64,000 bases of DNA from Owenia fusiformis (GCA_903813345.2 CAIIXF020000005.1:32305375-32369374), one strand, 5' to 3'. Positions 22,666-35,842 are shown, counted from the first letter of the stretch. A program made the numbers and translations. The notes: a model not told the origin generated them from the sequence alone.

Positions 22666-24883
22666 CAGTAAAACCTTTCTAAATGGAACATGTTTGCAAG
22701 GTTTTCATTAGCAACAGGCAACAGGCGATTTTCACCGGTTGTTTTCACAAAATTGCCTGTTGTTTTGAGGGACTTTTCAACTTTTCCATGTTTAATTTAT
22801 GATTTCCATTAATTTTGCCTGTTGTTTTCATTTATTTATCATTTATTTAGCCTGCTGTGAGAAATTCCAGTGAAACCCCTGCCTTTGGTTCCTCTTAAAA
22901 GTGTTCCATTTGCGAAGTGTTCCACTTGCAGAAGTTCATTTAACATACTCCGGGCTCTGAAAAGTGTTCCACTTGCAGAAGTTCATTTAACATACTCAGG
23001 GCTCTGAAAAGTGTTCCATTTGCGAAGTGTTCCACTTGCAGAAGTTCATTTAACATACTTCGGGCTCTGAAAAGTGTTCCATTTAGGAAGTGTTCCACTT
23101 GAAGAAGTTCATTTAACATACTCAGGGCTCTGAAAAGTGTTCCATTTGTGAAGTCTTCCACTTGCAGAAGTTCATTTAACATACTCCGGGCTCTGAAAAG
23201 TGTTCCACTTGCAGAAGTTCATTTAGCATACTCCGGGCTCTGAAAAGTGTTCCATTTGGGAAGTGTTCCACTTGAAGAAGTTCATTTAACATACTCAGGG
23301 CTCTGAAAAGTGTTCCATTTGCGAAGTGTTCCACTTGCAGAAGTTCATTTAACATACTTTGGGCTCTGAAAACTGTTCCATTTGGGAAGTGTTCCACTTG
23401 CAGAAGTCCATTTAACATACTCAGGGCTCTGAAAAGTGTTCCATTTGGAGGTGTTCCACTTGCAGAAGTTCATTTAACATACTCAGGGCTCTGAAAAGTG
23501 TTCCATTTTGGAAGTGTTCCACTTGCAGAAGTTCATTTAACATACTCAGGGCTCTGAAAAGTGTTCCATTTGGGAAGTGTTCCACTTGCAGAAGTTCATT
23601 TAACATACTCAGGGCTCTGAAAAGTGTTCCATTTGGGAGGTGCTCCACTTGCAGAAGTTCATTTAACATACTCCGGGCTCTTAAAAGTGTTCCATTTGGG
23701 AAGTGTTCCACTTGCAGAAGTTCATTTAACATACTCTGGGCTCTGAAAAGTGTTCCATTTGGGAAGTGTTCCACTTGAAGAAGTTCATTTAACATACTCA
23801 GGGCTCTGAAAAGTGTTCCATTTGCGAAGTGTTCCACTTGCAGAAGTTCATTTAACATACTCCGGGCTCTGAAAAGTGTTCCATTTTGGAAGTGTTCCAC
23901 TTGCAGAAGTTCATTTAACATACTCCGGGCTCTGAAAAGTGTTCCATTTGGGAAGTGTTCCACTTGAAGAAGTTCATTTAACATACTCAGGGCTCTGAAA
24001 AGTGTTCCATTTGCGAAGTGTTCCACTTGCAGAAGTTCATTTAACATACTTCGGGCTCTGAAAACTGTTCCATTTGGGAAGTGTTCCACTTGCAGAAGTC
24101 CATTTAACATACTCAGGGCTCTGAAAAGTGTTCCATTTGGAGGTGTTCCACTTGCAGAAGTTCATTTAACATACTCAGGGCTCTGAAAAGTGTTCCATTT
24201 TGGAAGTGTTCCACTTGCAGAAGTTCATTTAACATACTCAGGGCTCCGAAAAGTGTTCCATTTGGGAAGTGTTCCACTTGCAGAAGTTCATTTAACATAC
24301 TCAGGGCTCTGAAAAGTGTTCCATTTGGGAGGTGCTCCACTTGCAGAAGTTCATTTAACATACTCCGGGCTCTTAAAAGTGTTCCATTTGGGAAGTGTTC
24401 CACTTGCAGAAGTTCATTTAACATACTCTGGGCTCTGAAAAGTGTTCCATTTGGGAAGTGTTCCACTTGAAGAAGTTCATTTAACATACTCAGGGCTCTG
24501 AAAAGTGTTCCATTTGCGAAGTGTTCCACTTGCAGAAGTTCATTTAACATACTCCGGGCTCTGAAAAGTGTTCCATTTGGGAAGTGTTCCACTTGCAGAA
24601 GTCCATTTAACATACTCAGGGCTCTGAAAAGTGTTCCATTTGGAGGTGTTCCACTTGCAGAAGTTCATTTCACATACTCGGGGCTCTGAAAAGTGTTCCA
24701 TTTGGGAAGTGTTGCACTTGGAGAAGTTCATTTAACATACTCGGGTCTCTGAAAAGTGTTCCATTTGGGAAGTGTTCCACTTGCAGAAGTTCATTTAACA
24801 TACTCAGGGCTCTGAAAAGTGTTCCATTTATAACAGGGGTGTTCTGCTTTTAGAGGTGTTCCACTTTACAGGTTTCACTGTAC
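22666..24883. repeat. Foldback element (CAGTAAAACC/GGTTTCACTG ends) with amplified 63-bp array
   Basis: Outer ends CAGTAAAACC at 22666 and GGTTTCACTG at about 24871-24880 match the terminal sequences of elements at 33732, 57643 and 59725. The interior is expanded to a minisatellite of about 30 units of 63 bp (22900-24830) built on AAGTGTTCCATTTGGGAAGT and TTCCACTTGCAGAAGTTCAT. A variant unit lacking one base (near 23438, 24130 and 24634) recurs at intervals of 692 and 503 bp, showing higher-order repeats. Long minus-strand open frames here (up to 229 codons) only reflect a unit length divisible by three. Confidence 0.9.
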
Positions 24884-24889
24884 ATGTTT

Positions 24890-26595
24890 TCAGAATAACA
24901 ACTCAATAAGGGACTGATTGCCTTAAGTTCAGTGCCTTTCTCTACCTGTGATTAATATTTAGAATTGTAAATTGGGAGGAACTTATTCAGGATCAACGAG
25001 GAAAAGATTATATAGGTTTATGTGGTTTGCATACTTGATTAATTTCAGTCATGGTGGGTATTATAAGCAGCCATTTTGATTTTTGTCATCGTGATTTTAG
25101 AAAAATGTTCCATAAAAAATTTATGCCTTATGTGGTTATATATAGGGTTACTATAGTGCAACAAAGTCTAGACTTCATAAAGTGCTGTGGATGTTCGCTT
25201 TATGGGGAATAAAATCAGCGGTGAAATGGTCGTATTATTTTGCAAAAGATATTAAATACTCAATATATCTACTCTCCAGCAAGATCAGAGACAAATGATT
25301 TATAAACATAAACAGCTAAACCTAAGCTAATATCTTATACTGCATGCTTAATCCTATAAAAAATTCATAACGAAACACTTCCTCTAGCTCAGTAAGAGAA
25401 AGATTCAGAGATTTATTGGATATAGAACTGTACTGTGCTCTATATTATTACAGTATGTATATTATCACAAAATCACTGTATTACAATACAGGCCCCTTGA
25501 GAATGATTTACATCAGGTTATTCCGTGATATCATGATATCAAATGATGAAAATAAAATGCAATGCAAGGACAGCCCATTTCATTGTTTTATTGTGTCAGT
25601 AAAACCTAAAAAATAAGAAATCAAAAGATCATTGTGCAATAAAATATGGAAAAATATATTCTTATTGTACATAAATGACATTTGTTTATCTTGGATTACT
25701 TATTGTTTGGCTAATAAAGTGTGTGGCCTCTTATATTTTGATTCTTCTCTGCCATGTTATTTTTAATAAGATTAACATGGCTGAAATTCTTTAAATTACA
25801 AGAGGGCACAGGCTTATTGCACAAAAAACTAAATAATCTGAAATATACAATTGTCATTCATTTACAATATGAACATACTTTTTTGTATATTATTGCATAA
25901 TGGTCTCCTGATTTCTAATTTTTGGTGTTTTACTGATGCAATAAAACAGTGAAATGGGATGTAGTTCACATATATAGAGTAGAAAAGCAAGATGCATTTT
26001 ATGGTACACCTTGACCATGGGCTTTCAATTAGTTGAAAGCCCATGCCTTGACTAAGTAATTTTCAATATCACTTCAAATCCATCATATTACATCCTTTCT
26101 GTATAATGACAAACAGAATGTATTACAGTAAAACCAGTGTATATTAAACATTTTTTGCTGAGAAAAACGTTCAGTGTAGGTAGTTGTTCACTACAGAGAG
26201 GGTAATTTAGAAAGAAGTCAGTTGGATATGTGTGGAGGAAGGGTGTCCACTAAGATTAAAAGATCAGAGATTCTATGATTTATGGCATAATATAATTTGA
26301 CCTGATTTTTTCAGGTGATTGTTAATTAAAAGACCGCAACTTTGAAGTGAGTCTGGTCATTGGCAAAAGGTAGAAAAAATCCAAGGTTGTGTATACTTGT
26401 CATAAATCATAGAAGCGCAAATATTAACCCCCACATGAGATATTATAATGATTCTAATATGATAAGTAAAGCTTTTAAAAAAACATTTTTATTTGGAGAT
26501 CAGTTATTCTCAGGCAGTCAGCATAATTTGGGAATTGGAGATCGGTTTTCCTTTCTTTAAATTGGTTGTGCTCTCTAACTTTTTCTTCTTGTGCA
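24890..26595. other. Intron of gene 1 without coding signal
   Basis: AT-rich DNA with only short open frames. Two blocks share TTTCATTGTTTTATTG and its complement (25580 and 25940), suggesting an old inverted duplication. At 26128 there is a CAGTAAAACCAGTGTATA fragment of the foldback family seen at 22666. Confidence 0.4.
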
Positions 26596-26598
26596 TTA

Positions 26599-27208
26599 CA
26601 GGGTGTCAAATAAGTCCCGTCCCCCCCTCTACAGCCAAAACCAAGATATTTGGTACCAAGTGTGATATATCATTGGAAAGGTCTTCCAAAGTTACGTTGA
26701 TTGGCATATATCTGACACATGTCAATCAATCTCAGAAATTTTTACATTGTATCAATTGAGGTGACCATATGCCTAGAAACATGGCATTTGGCGTATTTGA
26801 CACGATTATAAGAATCGTGTATAAGAAAGGTCACGGGACCAAAATATGACTAAATATGTTTATGGCGATGAATTTAACCTATTTCTGGATAGGGTTAGAT
26901 GTGTAGAAAATAGAGGTGCAAGGAAAGTGGTGAAAACCTTTTTGTAACAATTGGAATCTGAAAAAGATTAACTTTTTGATGTATTTCTGAGGTCATATCC
27001 TTGTCATTTTGACGCAAAAAAGCTACTTAAAGGAGGGCACGTTAATTTTAAAAGACATCATAAAAATATAGGTAAATTTCATCCAAAATACTTGAGAGTT
27101 GGTGGGTTAACATAACTTTGGATGATCTTTCCAATGGTATATCACACTAGGTACCTTCTGTTAAGGTTTTAGCTGTAGCAGGGTGGACGGGACTTATTTG
27201 ACACCCTG
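26599..27208. mobile_element. Tc1/mariner-like MITE with about 100-bp inverted repeats
   Basis: The ends CAGGGTGTCAAATAAGTCCC and GGGACTTATTTGACACCCTG are perfect inverted repeats flanked by TA on both sides (26597-26598 and 27209-27210). The similarity between arms continues about 100 bp, including TGTGATATATCATTGGAAAG. It is 610 bp long with no transposase ORF. TA target duplication and the CAGGGTGTC start fit Tc1/mariner-type non-autonomous elements. Confidence 0.85.
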
Positions 27209-27419
27209 TATAATCATCTTTCCACTTTTTGCACTTGAACTTCCATATCGGATTTAATTGCTCTTTTATAGTGCCATCGTTCACCATACATTATACCATA
27301 TGATATACAATGGCAGCTTAATGCAATTAATGTAATTATACAATTAAGTATGGGAGCTTATATTAATGTTTTCATATTATGATTGTTAACATGAGTCCTT
27401 GAACCTTAAGACCTTCATT

Positions 27420-28950
27420 ATATCATTGGCATTGACCACTATTTCTAAATTATGTCATTATATCAAATGATTGGCATTAGACCTTCATTATCACATCATA
27501 TCTTCATTACATCATTGATTGGCATTAGACCTTCATTTACCACATCATATCTTCATTTTATCACTGATTGGCATTAGACGATCATTCTATCGCATCGTAT
27601 CTTCATTATATCACTGATTGGCATTAGACCTTCATTATCACATCATATCTTCATTTTATTACTGATTGGCATTAGACCTTCATTATCACATCATATCTTC
27701 ATTTTATTACTGATTGGCATTAGACCTTCATTTATCACATCATATCTTCATTACATTATTGATTGGCATTAGACCTTCATTTACCACATCATATCTTCAT
27801 TACATCATTGATTGGCATTAGACCTTCATTTACCACATCATATCTTCATTTTATCACTGATTGGCATTAGACGATCATTCTATCGCATCGTATCTTCATT
27901 ATATCACTGATTGGCATTAGACCTTCATTATCACATCATATCTTCATTTTATCACTGATTGGCATTAGACCTGGTTTATCACATCATATCTTTAATATAT
28001 CACTGATTGGCATTAGACGATCATTCTATCGCATCGTATCTTCATTATATCAAATGATTGGCATTAGACCTTCATTATCACATCATATCTTCATTTTATC
28101 ACTGATTGGCATTAGACCTGGTTTATCACATCATATCTTTAATATATCACTGATTGGCATTAGACGATCATTCTATCGTATCGTATCTTCATTATATCAC
28201 TGATTGGCATTAGACCTTCATTATCACATCATATCTTCATTACATCATTGATTGGCATTAGACCTTCATTTACCACATCATATCTTCATTACATCATTGA
28301 TTGGCATTCGACCTTCATTTACCACATCATATCTTCATTTTATCACTGATTGGCATTAGACCTGGTTTATCACATCATATCTTTAATATATCACTGATTG
28401 GCATTAGACGATCATTCTATCGCATCGTATCTTCATTACATCATTGATTGGCATTAGACCTTCATTTACCACATCATATCTTCATTACATCATTGATTGG
28501 CATTCGACCTTCATTTACCACATCATATCTTCATTTTATCACTGATTGGCATTAGACCTGGTTTATCACATCATATCTTTACTATATCACTGATTGGCAT
28601 TAGACGATCATTCTATCGCATCGTATCTTCATTATATCAAATGATTGGCATTAGACCTTCATTATCACATCATATCTTCATTTTATCACTGATTGGCATT
28701 AGACCTGGTTTATCACATCATATCTTTACTATATCACTGATTGGCATTAGACGATCATTCTATCGCATCGTATCTTCATTATATCACTGATTGGCATTAG
28801 ACCTTCATTTTATCACTTATTGGGATTAGACCTTCATTTTGTCACATCAAATCTTCATTCTATCACTTATTGGCATTAGACCTTCATTTTACTTATCACA
28901 TCATATCTTCAATATATCACTGGTTGGCATTGGACACTCATTTCATTTAA
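27420..28950 (+). repeat. 48-bp minisatellite with three unit types
   Basis: About 31 units share TGATTGGCATTAGAC. Three variants follow it: CTTCATTATCACATCAT, CTGGTTTATCACATCAT and GATCATTCTATCGCATCGT. They recur in ordered groups, so parts of the array have amplified as multi-unit blocks. The open frame at 28497-28790 is a by-product of the 48-bp period. Confidence 0.92.
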
Positions 28951-29018
28951 TACCTCTATTATATAATATGACTTTGCATTTAATGTCTCTCGATTATCAT
29001 AATATAAAATGGTTATTT

Positions 29019-29175
29019 ATCATGTCACCACCAGAAGGGATGACATATTGTTATTGTCTCCAACTTTTTTATGGATTGTGTTCTACTGTTGGATTTCAGC
29101 ATCTGTGACAGCATTCGACAGTCAGCATCTGTAACAAATGGCAGGTGGTGACATTTTAAATGTTAATGCCTAGTG
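29019..29175 (+). mobile_element. Helentron-like short element, family A
   Basis: It starts ATGTCACCACCAGAAGG, continues with GACATATTGTTATTGTCTCC, and ends GGTGGTGACATTTTAAATG then TTAATGCCTAGTG. The 5' GTCACCACC is repeated inverted just inside the 3' end (GGTGGTGAC), about 25 bases from the end. Confidence 0.6.
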
Positions 29176-29796
29176 TATTATTGTCCCTACACTAATTTAA
29201 TTTTTTTTGATTGACTTTAACATCAGGGAATACTTAGTCAATTACTTGGGGAGATTGTCTGGCTCAGATGATTCTCCTTAAGGAGACAATAAGGCATAAA
29301 TGTGACATCACAATGGCGTCACAAAAAGCAACCAAACAATTGAAGACAGAGATTTAAGGTTTAAATGGTATTAATTGTATTTTAAAAGCAAAAAGTTTCC
29401 AAATGTCGTCTACCTGTTCGCACTATGGTATATAATCACTCCAGTTGATTGTCAAATAAATTGACCATCAACCCTTGACACTATGATTCATCATGTTCAC
29501 CCAAGGGCTTATTTAATACCCCTGGCTTAGTTGTGTACCAAATGAATTGAGAAACGACACAACATCCGGGTCTTTGTTTGGTCTTCATTAGGCAATGGTG
29601 TATAGAGGGGTCAGTTTTCTCAGACCTAGGTACCTTTTTCTGTACCGTTTTGCGGTTATTTTACTCTATGGCATTGCAAACCATTCACATCATTATCTCC
29701 ATAATTGATTAACTTAAATAAATGACATGTAAAAAAGGTTTGATACGAACAGAAGAAACAGAGAAATGTAATTTAAGTGGCGATTGTGTTTTCTGT

Positions 29797-30083
29797 TAAT
29801 GTGTGTCACTCTGCTTTGGAAATCCCCCATAACAGTCTATGGCTCACATGATTATACAAATGAGAAAACCCCATTGGTTTTCCGGCCGAACAATCAAAAC
29901 TGATGCGGACAATCTTCGTTTAAACTGTTGTTTCTGAATGGTTCGTGACCGAAATTCACTAAACTGTAGAAAATATGTTACGTTATAAGGATAGATTGTT
30001 TTAACTTACCAATCATCAACATGTGCTGAAATATTCAGCTCTGGACTTTATGTCCAAAGGGGGGTAACACACATTGTCAGAAT
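29797..30083. repeat. MITE-like element with about 22-bp imperfect TIRs
   Basis: AATGTGTGTCACTCTGCTTT at the left and AAAGGGGGGTAACACACATT at the right are imperfect inverted repeats. There is no coding content. Confidence 0.5.
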
Positions 30084-30639
30084 TAATTTTAAGTTTTCGC
30101 ACCCCTATTTTAATTGGCTGATTCAAATCGGATGCGGTAAAAAACCGAACACCAATTTGCCAAGATTCACCCTTGGTTCACCTCAGGATAACTCCAATAT
30201 ACTGAACTTCTATAAGATAATGTACATTATACAGTAAAGTACAATATTATATATTAAAGTATTATATTTTATGTTTAAAGTACATACACAAATGTTGTAG
30301 TGGTAATATGAATTGATGAAATGAAATACGCCTTACAGCTACTAATTAAAGTGTTGTAAGGTTCTTATTAGGTCTACAGTGACGTACATTCACTGTTCAC
30401 TCGTGTCACTTTGACTTACCTGTTTTCTGCGATACTCCAATAATATATTGCATAAATTGCCTGACTTTACTCAATTTACAAAAGAATTAGTGAAATGGGG
30501 CAATACAATATCACTAGAAGATTAAAATAGAAAATCAGAGACTTGAGATGCATTGTATCTTTCCATGACCTTTCTCCGCTAACAATACAGTCATGTAACC
30601 TTTTGTCCTTTTTTTGTTACCTTAGTTTCAGGATGTTGC

Positions 30640-30860
30640 CAAGAAAGAGCTACATCACGTTGGAACAGTCCCTGTCTGATCTTGCCATTGCTTTTCTCTG
30701 TTCTTACATAACACAAAGCAGTTTATTTTGGGCTTTTGTTGGCTGTACATGTAACCATTTTATTGCCTGTTTCAGGATGTCACAAAGGAAGAGGTACATG
30801 GCGATGGAAGTCTTCACTCCCTGTCTCCCCATTGCATCGCTCTGTCCTTACATAACATAA
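30640..30860 (+). repeat. Two upstream tandem copies of the exon 6 start
   Basis: TTTCAG|GATGTTGCCAAGAAAGAGC (about 30646) and TTTCAG|GATGTCACAAAGGAAGAGG (about 30779) precede the real TTTCAG|GATGTTACAAAGGAAGAGC (30909). The intron text before each (GTACATGTAACC...TTGCCTG) is also repeated. In the gene frame the first copy stops after 15 codons and the second after 28. Neither has a clear donor, so they are either relics of tandem duplication or alternative ends. Confidence 0.75.
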
Positions 30861-30908
30861 TGTAATATACATTAATGGTACATGTAACCTTTTCATTGCC
30901 TGTTTCAG

Positions 30909-32374
30909 GATGTTACAAAGGAAGAGCTGCAGTTCAGCTATAAACTGTTGCCAGGGAGATGCAAGAGTGTTTCCTCGGAATATGAGTCCACTAAGACAGA
31001 AATTGAAATCTATGAAGAAATAATACATGAGTTAAACCAGAAACCCCTACAGGAGTTTTTCTTCACTGCGGTGCCACTTTTAGTACATCCAATAATAATT
31101 CTTCGCCTTATGTGCCACAAAATGTTCTCGAAAATGGTGCGTAGGAAAACAAAACAAGAAGGTGCCCTTCAACCCCCTAAAGTGGAAGATATTAAAAGTT
31201 GTCCTCCAAGGACTACTCCTCAATCCCCCACTGAACAATCTCCAGAAGCACTGGCTAAAAGAAGGAAAGCTAATCTTCATGTTCAGATCGCTGAACCTGT
31301 TGTTCCAAAATCTGAACCAGACACCACGTCTTATCATTCTAAGCATCGTGGATCCCGAAGTTCAATGGAGCGTGAAATAACAAAATTTTCTGGCTCAATA
31401 AAGTGTAAAAATAATGGAACAACCAGTTATGCCTTAAAAGCAATAGGGGATAGTCTAATAACCCCGATTGATGCTGCTAACCTTTCCCCTCCTCAATCCA
31501 CTTCTGTAGATGCAACAACAGACAACATAAGAGGGAAAAGTATATTCCGTTGGCCAAGTTTAAAAAAACAGCAAAAAGCTAAATCACATGGGAACTTAAT
31601 GGTTGGCTCAAAGTCTCATGATGGCGGCTTCCCACCTCAACAGGAGATAGATGAGACCGATGTTGACACGTTGGACACCTCATTGTGTTTCCCTTTGGAG
31701 GATAAGGATACTGACATATTAGCTTTTCAAAGGGAGTTAATAAACCTACCAACCTTTGAACTTGATACACCCAAGGTTGACCCAATCTCACCCGCATTGA
31801 TCACTAAATCCAGCTCTGTCCCACATTGCCTAGATGCCTTGCCAGTATCCATCACAGTGCAACATACAAGTAGAGATATATCAACATCATTAAATGATGG
31901 CCATATTGGTCGAAAAGCTCAAGTGATGAAGCTGCAACAAGATATTGAGCAGCTGAATATTAAAGATGAAAACCAGGATATTGTAGTTCATTTTGCAGCT
32001 GCCTCTCCAAATGCCTCTCCATGTGAAAGTCCAGCTTCGGGTCGCTTATCCAATGATGATAATGAAACACCCCCAATGGTGCTAGCTAAGAAACGTGATT
32101 CTTTATCTCCAATGGATCCAGTACCTGGAAATAATGTGTCTCCTTCGCAGAAATTAGAAACAATTAACTCGCCAACAAAACTTGTGAAATCTCCATCGGG
32201 TGGGCCACCATTATCCCCAAATCAGTTAGTGCCACTGAGTTTACCTTTGTCACCAGCCCTGTCTGCTTGTACGTCACGCTCCAGTAGGTCGAATGCCACA
32301 AGTCCGAGCACCGAGATGCCCCCCTATCACAGAGCTGTCATGACAGTCATAGAGACATGGGTGGATATTTGCAG
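30909..32374 (+). CDS. Gene 1 exon 6 (largest exon)
   Basis: 1466 bp between CCTGTTTCAG and TTTGCAG|GTAATC, phase 0 in and phase 2 out. It encodes 488 residues: first a folded part (DVTKEELQFSYKLLPGRCK, EIYEEIIHELNQKPLQEFFF, VPLLVHPIIILRLMCHKM), then basic residues, then some 350 residues rich in Ser, Pro and Thr with many SP sites (SPNASPCESPASG, SGGPPLSPNQLVPLSLPLSP), and at the end YHRAVMTVIETWVDIC, which opens the C-terminal helical domain. The Ser/Pro tract is probably disordered and multiply phosphorylated. Confidence 0.92.
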
Positions 32375-33731
32375 GTAATCTTTTACTTTATTCTTCAAGT
32401 TACATGAAGATCAAATCACCAATATAATTGTATTGAATGAATTTGACCTTGACATACATTGCAGATAAAATAAATTTCTACGATTATTCAGCTCGAAAAC
32501 TTAAAAATGTATGTAGAGTGGTTCAGGGTGAGAGAGCAAAAAGTTAATCCAAACATTTATTCTATTCCAAATGGTCAAGATTTCATGACCATTTTAGAAA
32601 ACATGCTCTAAATGCTAATCTTTTCTTTAGAGGCAAACTTGAACGCATTGGGTTGAGTTTTCTGACTACACGCTGACAGATGGCTTGTGTAATATGGCTT
32701 TAATTTTCCTTCTAATCTATTGTTTCAACTCTGTGATGCTTCTAGGATTGTTAGTGTACATATTATCTTTGAAATAGCCCCAACGATAAAATTCTGGGAG
32801 TTAATTGGTGATTTTGGTATGTTTTGGCATTTGGATATGATTTGTTAAATGAACATGAAATCACAGCCATTCAGAATAGACCAATGAAACTTACTAGAAT
32901 GAAAGAACATAGAATGAAGTTCGGTTGTACAAAATATGAATTAAACCCCATACCTAATGACTGAGTTATCGAGATTTGTTTGGGTAACCCTTTTTTGGCT
33001 CACCCTGTAGATGTATATACATGTATTTCACATAACATATCCCACATTTAAAAGCTTTTTACTATGAATATCGAAACATGATATTGGGAATATAAACTAA
33101 TCGTGAGAAAGTATCTCTAATAGTTTCTTTCATGAATCCTGACTTCTCTCAGGTCCTGTTATGGATCTTGCCAAATAAAGCGGTTGACTCATTTCCAAAG
33201 CCATTCATGTACTTAGCTAATAGTAGATTTGCACACTACAAGTTCCCATGGAGCAATATATTATTTTTTATAAGAGGTCATTATTGCTTTATTGTACACT
33301 TGAATGGTATTGTAATTGATTCCAAAGTATTCATAACTTCAGGAAAGCTGTGTTTATTAACATTCAAGTATCATTCATTCTTTGGAGTGTTTATAATAGT
33401 CACCTACATTGAGGTTTCCAGTGCATCTGATTCACCATTCAATCTTAAAACAATGAATTAAATGTTCCCGTACGAGTATTTGCAATTACATACAATTGAG
33501 AATTTAGCCTGTACTATACCCCTTGGAGGGGATTTTAAACTATGAATGCATGAGGAAATTGTGTTTTTGTGCCTGCCTGGCCATATCATCAATATCAGTA
33601 GAATGCTTATTCAATTCTGGCCTTGTGTGTCAAATATTGGCATGAGGATTGATCATTTGGGAGCATAATTTGTGAATTTATGTTTGATTTGGCAGTCAGT
33701 ATCATACTTGATTAATGGCTAGTGGCTACTA

Positions 33732-33915
33732 AAGTAAAACCTGTATATAGTGAGCACCTATGGAGCCACAAAAGTGTTCATTGTAGGTAGGTGACGTGTT
33801 CACCACAGAAGGAGGATTTTATACAGGAGTCAATGTAAAATGTATCTTAAAGTGGTGTTCACTAAATACAGGTGTTCACTAGGGAGAGGTGTTCACTAAG
33901 ACAGGTTTTACTGTA
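33732..33915. repeat. Foldback element, AGTAAAACCTGT family
   Basis: The ends AGTAAAACCTGT and ACAGGTTTTACT are perfect inverted repeats. The interior repeats GTGTTCACTA words in both orientations. It belongs to the same family as the elements at 22666, 57643 and 59725. Confidence 0.85.
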
Positions 33916-34908
33916 TGTACTGTATTTCAAGAGAGAAGCAGAGGATGTATCCTGAGGCATCCATTAAATGTTAAAACTTATATATTACTGTGGATAATAT
34001 TGTTCTAATGCAATGTGAGCATTAAGCTGCATTTTTTGAGAAAATGTAGCGGCACTCAGATTATGTGCTAAAGATTCAATGGGCACCTTTTGAAAGTATT
34101 AAAAACTGTTGAGCCTAATCAAAGTTGTTTTAATAAGTCCAGAATTGAACCATCTTTAATTCTTAAATATGATATATAACATATTGGGATATGTTATATA
34201 GGATTGGGAGTTAATGGGGAGATGGTCATAAACACATGATGCTTTTTATTGATGCAGCATACAGAGCATTTTACTGTTGGCACCAACAAGATGTTTGTCA
34301 TAACGCTTCATCATTTTATAGCTGGGAAAACATATGTAAAAGTACGCAGAAAGCCATTATAAACGGAATTCAGGTATTTGATCAGCAATATCCTGGTAGA
34401 CAGTGTTTCCCATAACACGATCCACTTTTTATTATTGGACTAGTTCCTCAAAAAATAATAAGCAACATTGACATTGAGTGGGGGGTTGCAGAATTAAATA
34501 ATATTCTCTCACCCAAATGAACATTCCATAAATATCAACAAATCGTACACAAAATTGGTCATGTTCATTCATTCATTGATGCTTAATTAATTAGGAAGCT
34601 AAGGATAATAATTGAGAGTCATGAAGTATAATCGCATTATATTAATGCATTGCTAAGTATATAATGATATAATATAGTGATGTAACTTTAATGAGATTTC
34701 AATGCAGGTAACTGAAGTATTCAACAACAATAGGATGTGTTCTTCCTCTTCTCTAGTTACTATGAATCGACTTTTATTACAGCTTTTCATTGTCTCAACT
34801 TTCTACAGATTAGTAACTGCTACACTATATTGGAAAATTTGTAAAAAGATTATGTTGTTAATTTGTATTGCGTTTTTACATGGCATTGTATTATAATATT
34901 TATATTAT

Positions 34909-35057
34909 TATGGCACCACCACAAGTGGTGACATATTGTTATAGTCTCCAACTTTTTCGTGGATGGTGTTCGGCATTTGGTATCTGGCGGTAAGCATTCC
35001 TAGTTTGGCATCTGTAACAAATGGCAGGTGGTGTCATTTTGCATGTTAGTGCCTTGT
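34909..35057 (+). mobile_element. Helentron-like short element, family A
   Basis: Starts ATGGCACCACCACAAGTGGT and GACATATTGTTATAGTCTCC, ends GGCAGGTGGTGTCATTTTGC then ATGTTAGTGCCTTGTA. Confidence 0.65.
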
Positions 35058-35309
35058 ATCATATCTTGCATTGTAATGTATAGTATATTGCATTGCATTG
35101 TATTGTATTTTATTGTATTATATCATAAGATGAATAGTGTAGTTTTGTATATTGCATTATATTATATGGCTCTGACATAGCATGAGAGTATTATACATGT
35201 ATAATATATACATGTACATGTATATGGTATCATTATTATATTGGTATATTATTATGTGTCAGTGGAAAAACATAAGATAATGTTGAATATCACAAAATTG
35301 TTGTTTCAG

Positions 35310-35433
35310 TTGTGATTTAGAGTCAACAGTTACAGTGCAACGAGAGATGAAAGACTTTCTCGCAAAGATGGGAGGCTTGGGTAGTGAATACAAAACATGG
35401 TGCCAGAGAATATCAAGCCTTCTGAAGCTCGAG
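35310..35433 (+). CDS. Gene 1 exon 7
   Basis: Acceptor TTGTTTCAG; donor GAG|GTAAAT. One leading base completes Ser, then 41 codons: CDLESTVTVQREMKDFLAKM, GGLGSEYKTWCQRISSLLKL, E. Together with the end of exon 6 it forms a compact helical segment. Phase 0 out, matching exon 8. Confidence 0.88.
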
Positions 35434-35647
35434 GTAAATTATGATCTATTTCTCCTGTTATTGCAATGATGCCTGGTAAATGTGTCATTAATTTCCATCT
35501 CAATTCCACAGAATGATCTATGCCACAAATATAAAAACCTGGGAACCCTGCAAGCTATGAAGATAATTTATAAAGTTTTATACCTATGTTTAATACACAT
35601 AACCAATATCACACATGGTATAGTTGATGTTACAATATATTGTTATT

Positions 35648-35780
35648 ATCTCACTACCACAGGTGGTGACATATTGTTTTAATGTTACTTTTTTGTGGAT
35701 GGTGTTCGGCATTCAGTGTTTGGAGTTTGGTGTCTGTAACAAGTGGTAGCTGGTGACATTTTGCATGTTAATGCCTTGTA
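35648..35780 (+). mobile_element. Helentron-like short element, family A
   Basis: Starts CTCACTACCACAGGTGGTGA and ends TAGCTGGTGACATTTTGC then ATGTTAATGCCTTGT. The subterminal inverted copy of the 5' end is again about 25 bases from the 3' end. Confidence 0.65.
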
Positions 35781-35842
35781 ATCAGATAGTCCAAACCTTT
35801 ATTTTAGTATTTATTTAAGTATATATCATTAAGTATTATTAT

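Noticed and set aside
22940-24731. Long minus-strand open frames (up to 229 codons) of MLNELLQVEHF-type repeats
   Set aside because: The frame is kept only because the DNA unit is 63 bp. Single-base unit variants break it, and the array lies within an intron and a foldback element.
20410-28950. CRISPR-like arrays (regular repeats of 26-63 bp)
   Set aside because: Units are contiguous, without unique spacers, and the context is eukaryotic introns.
28497-29108. Plus-strand frames with LIGIRPSL repeats
   Set aside because: By-product of the 48-bp minisatellite period.
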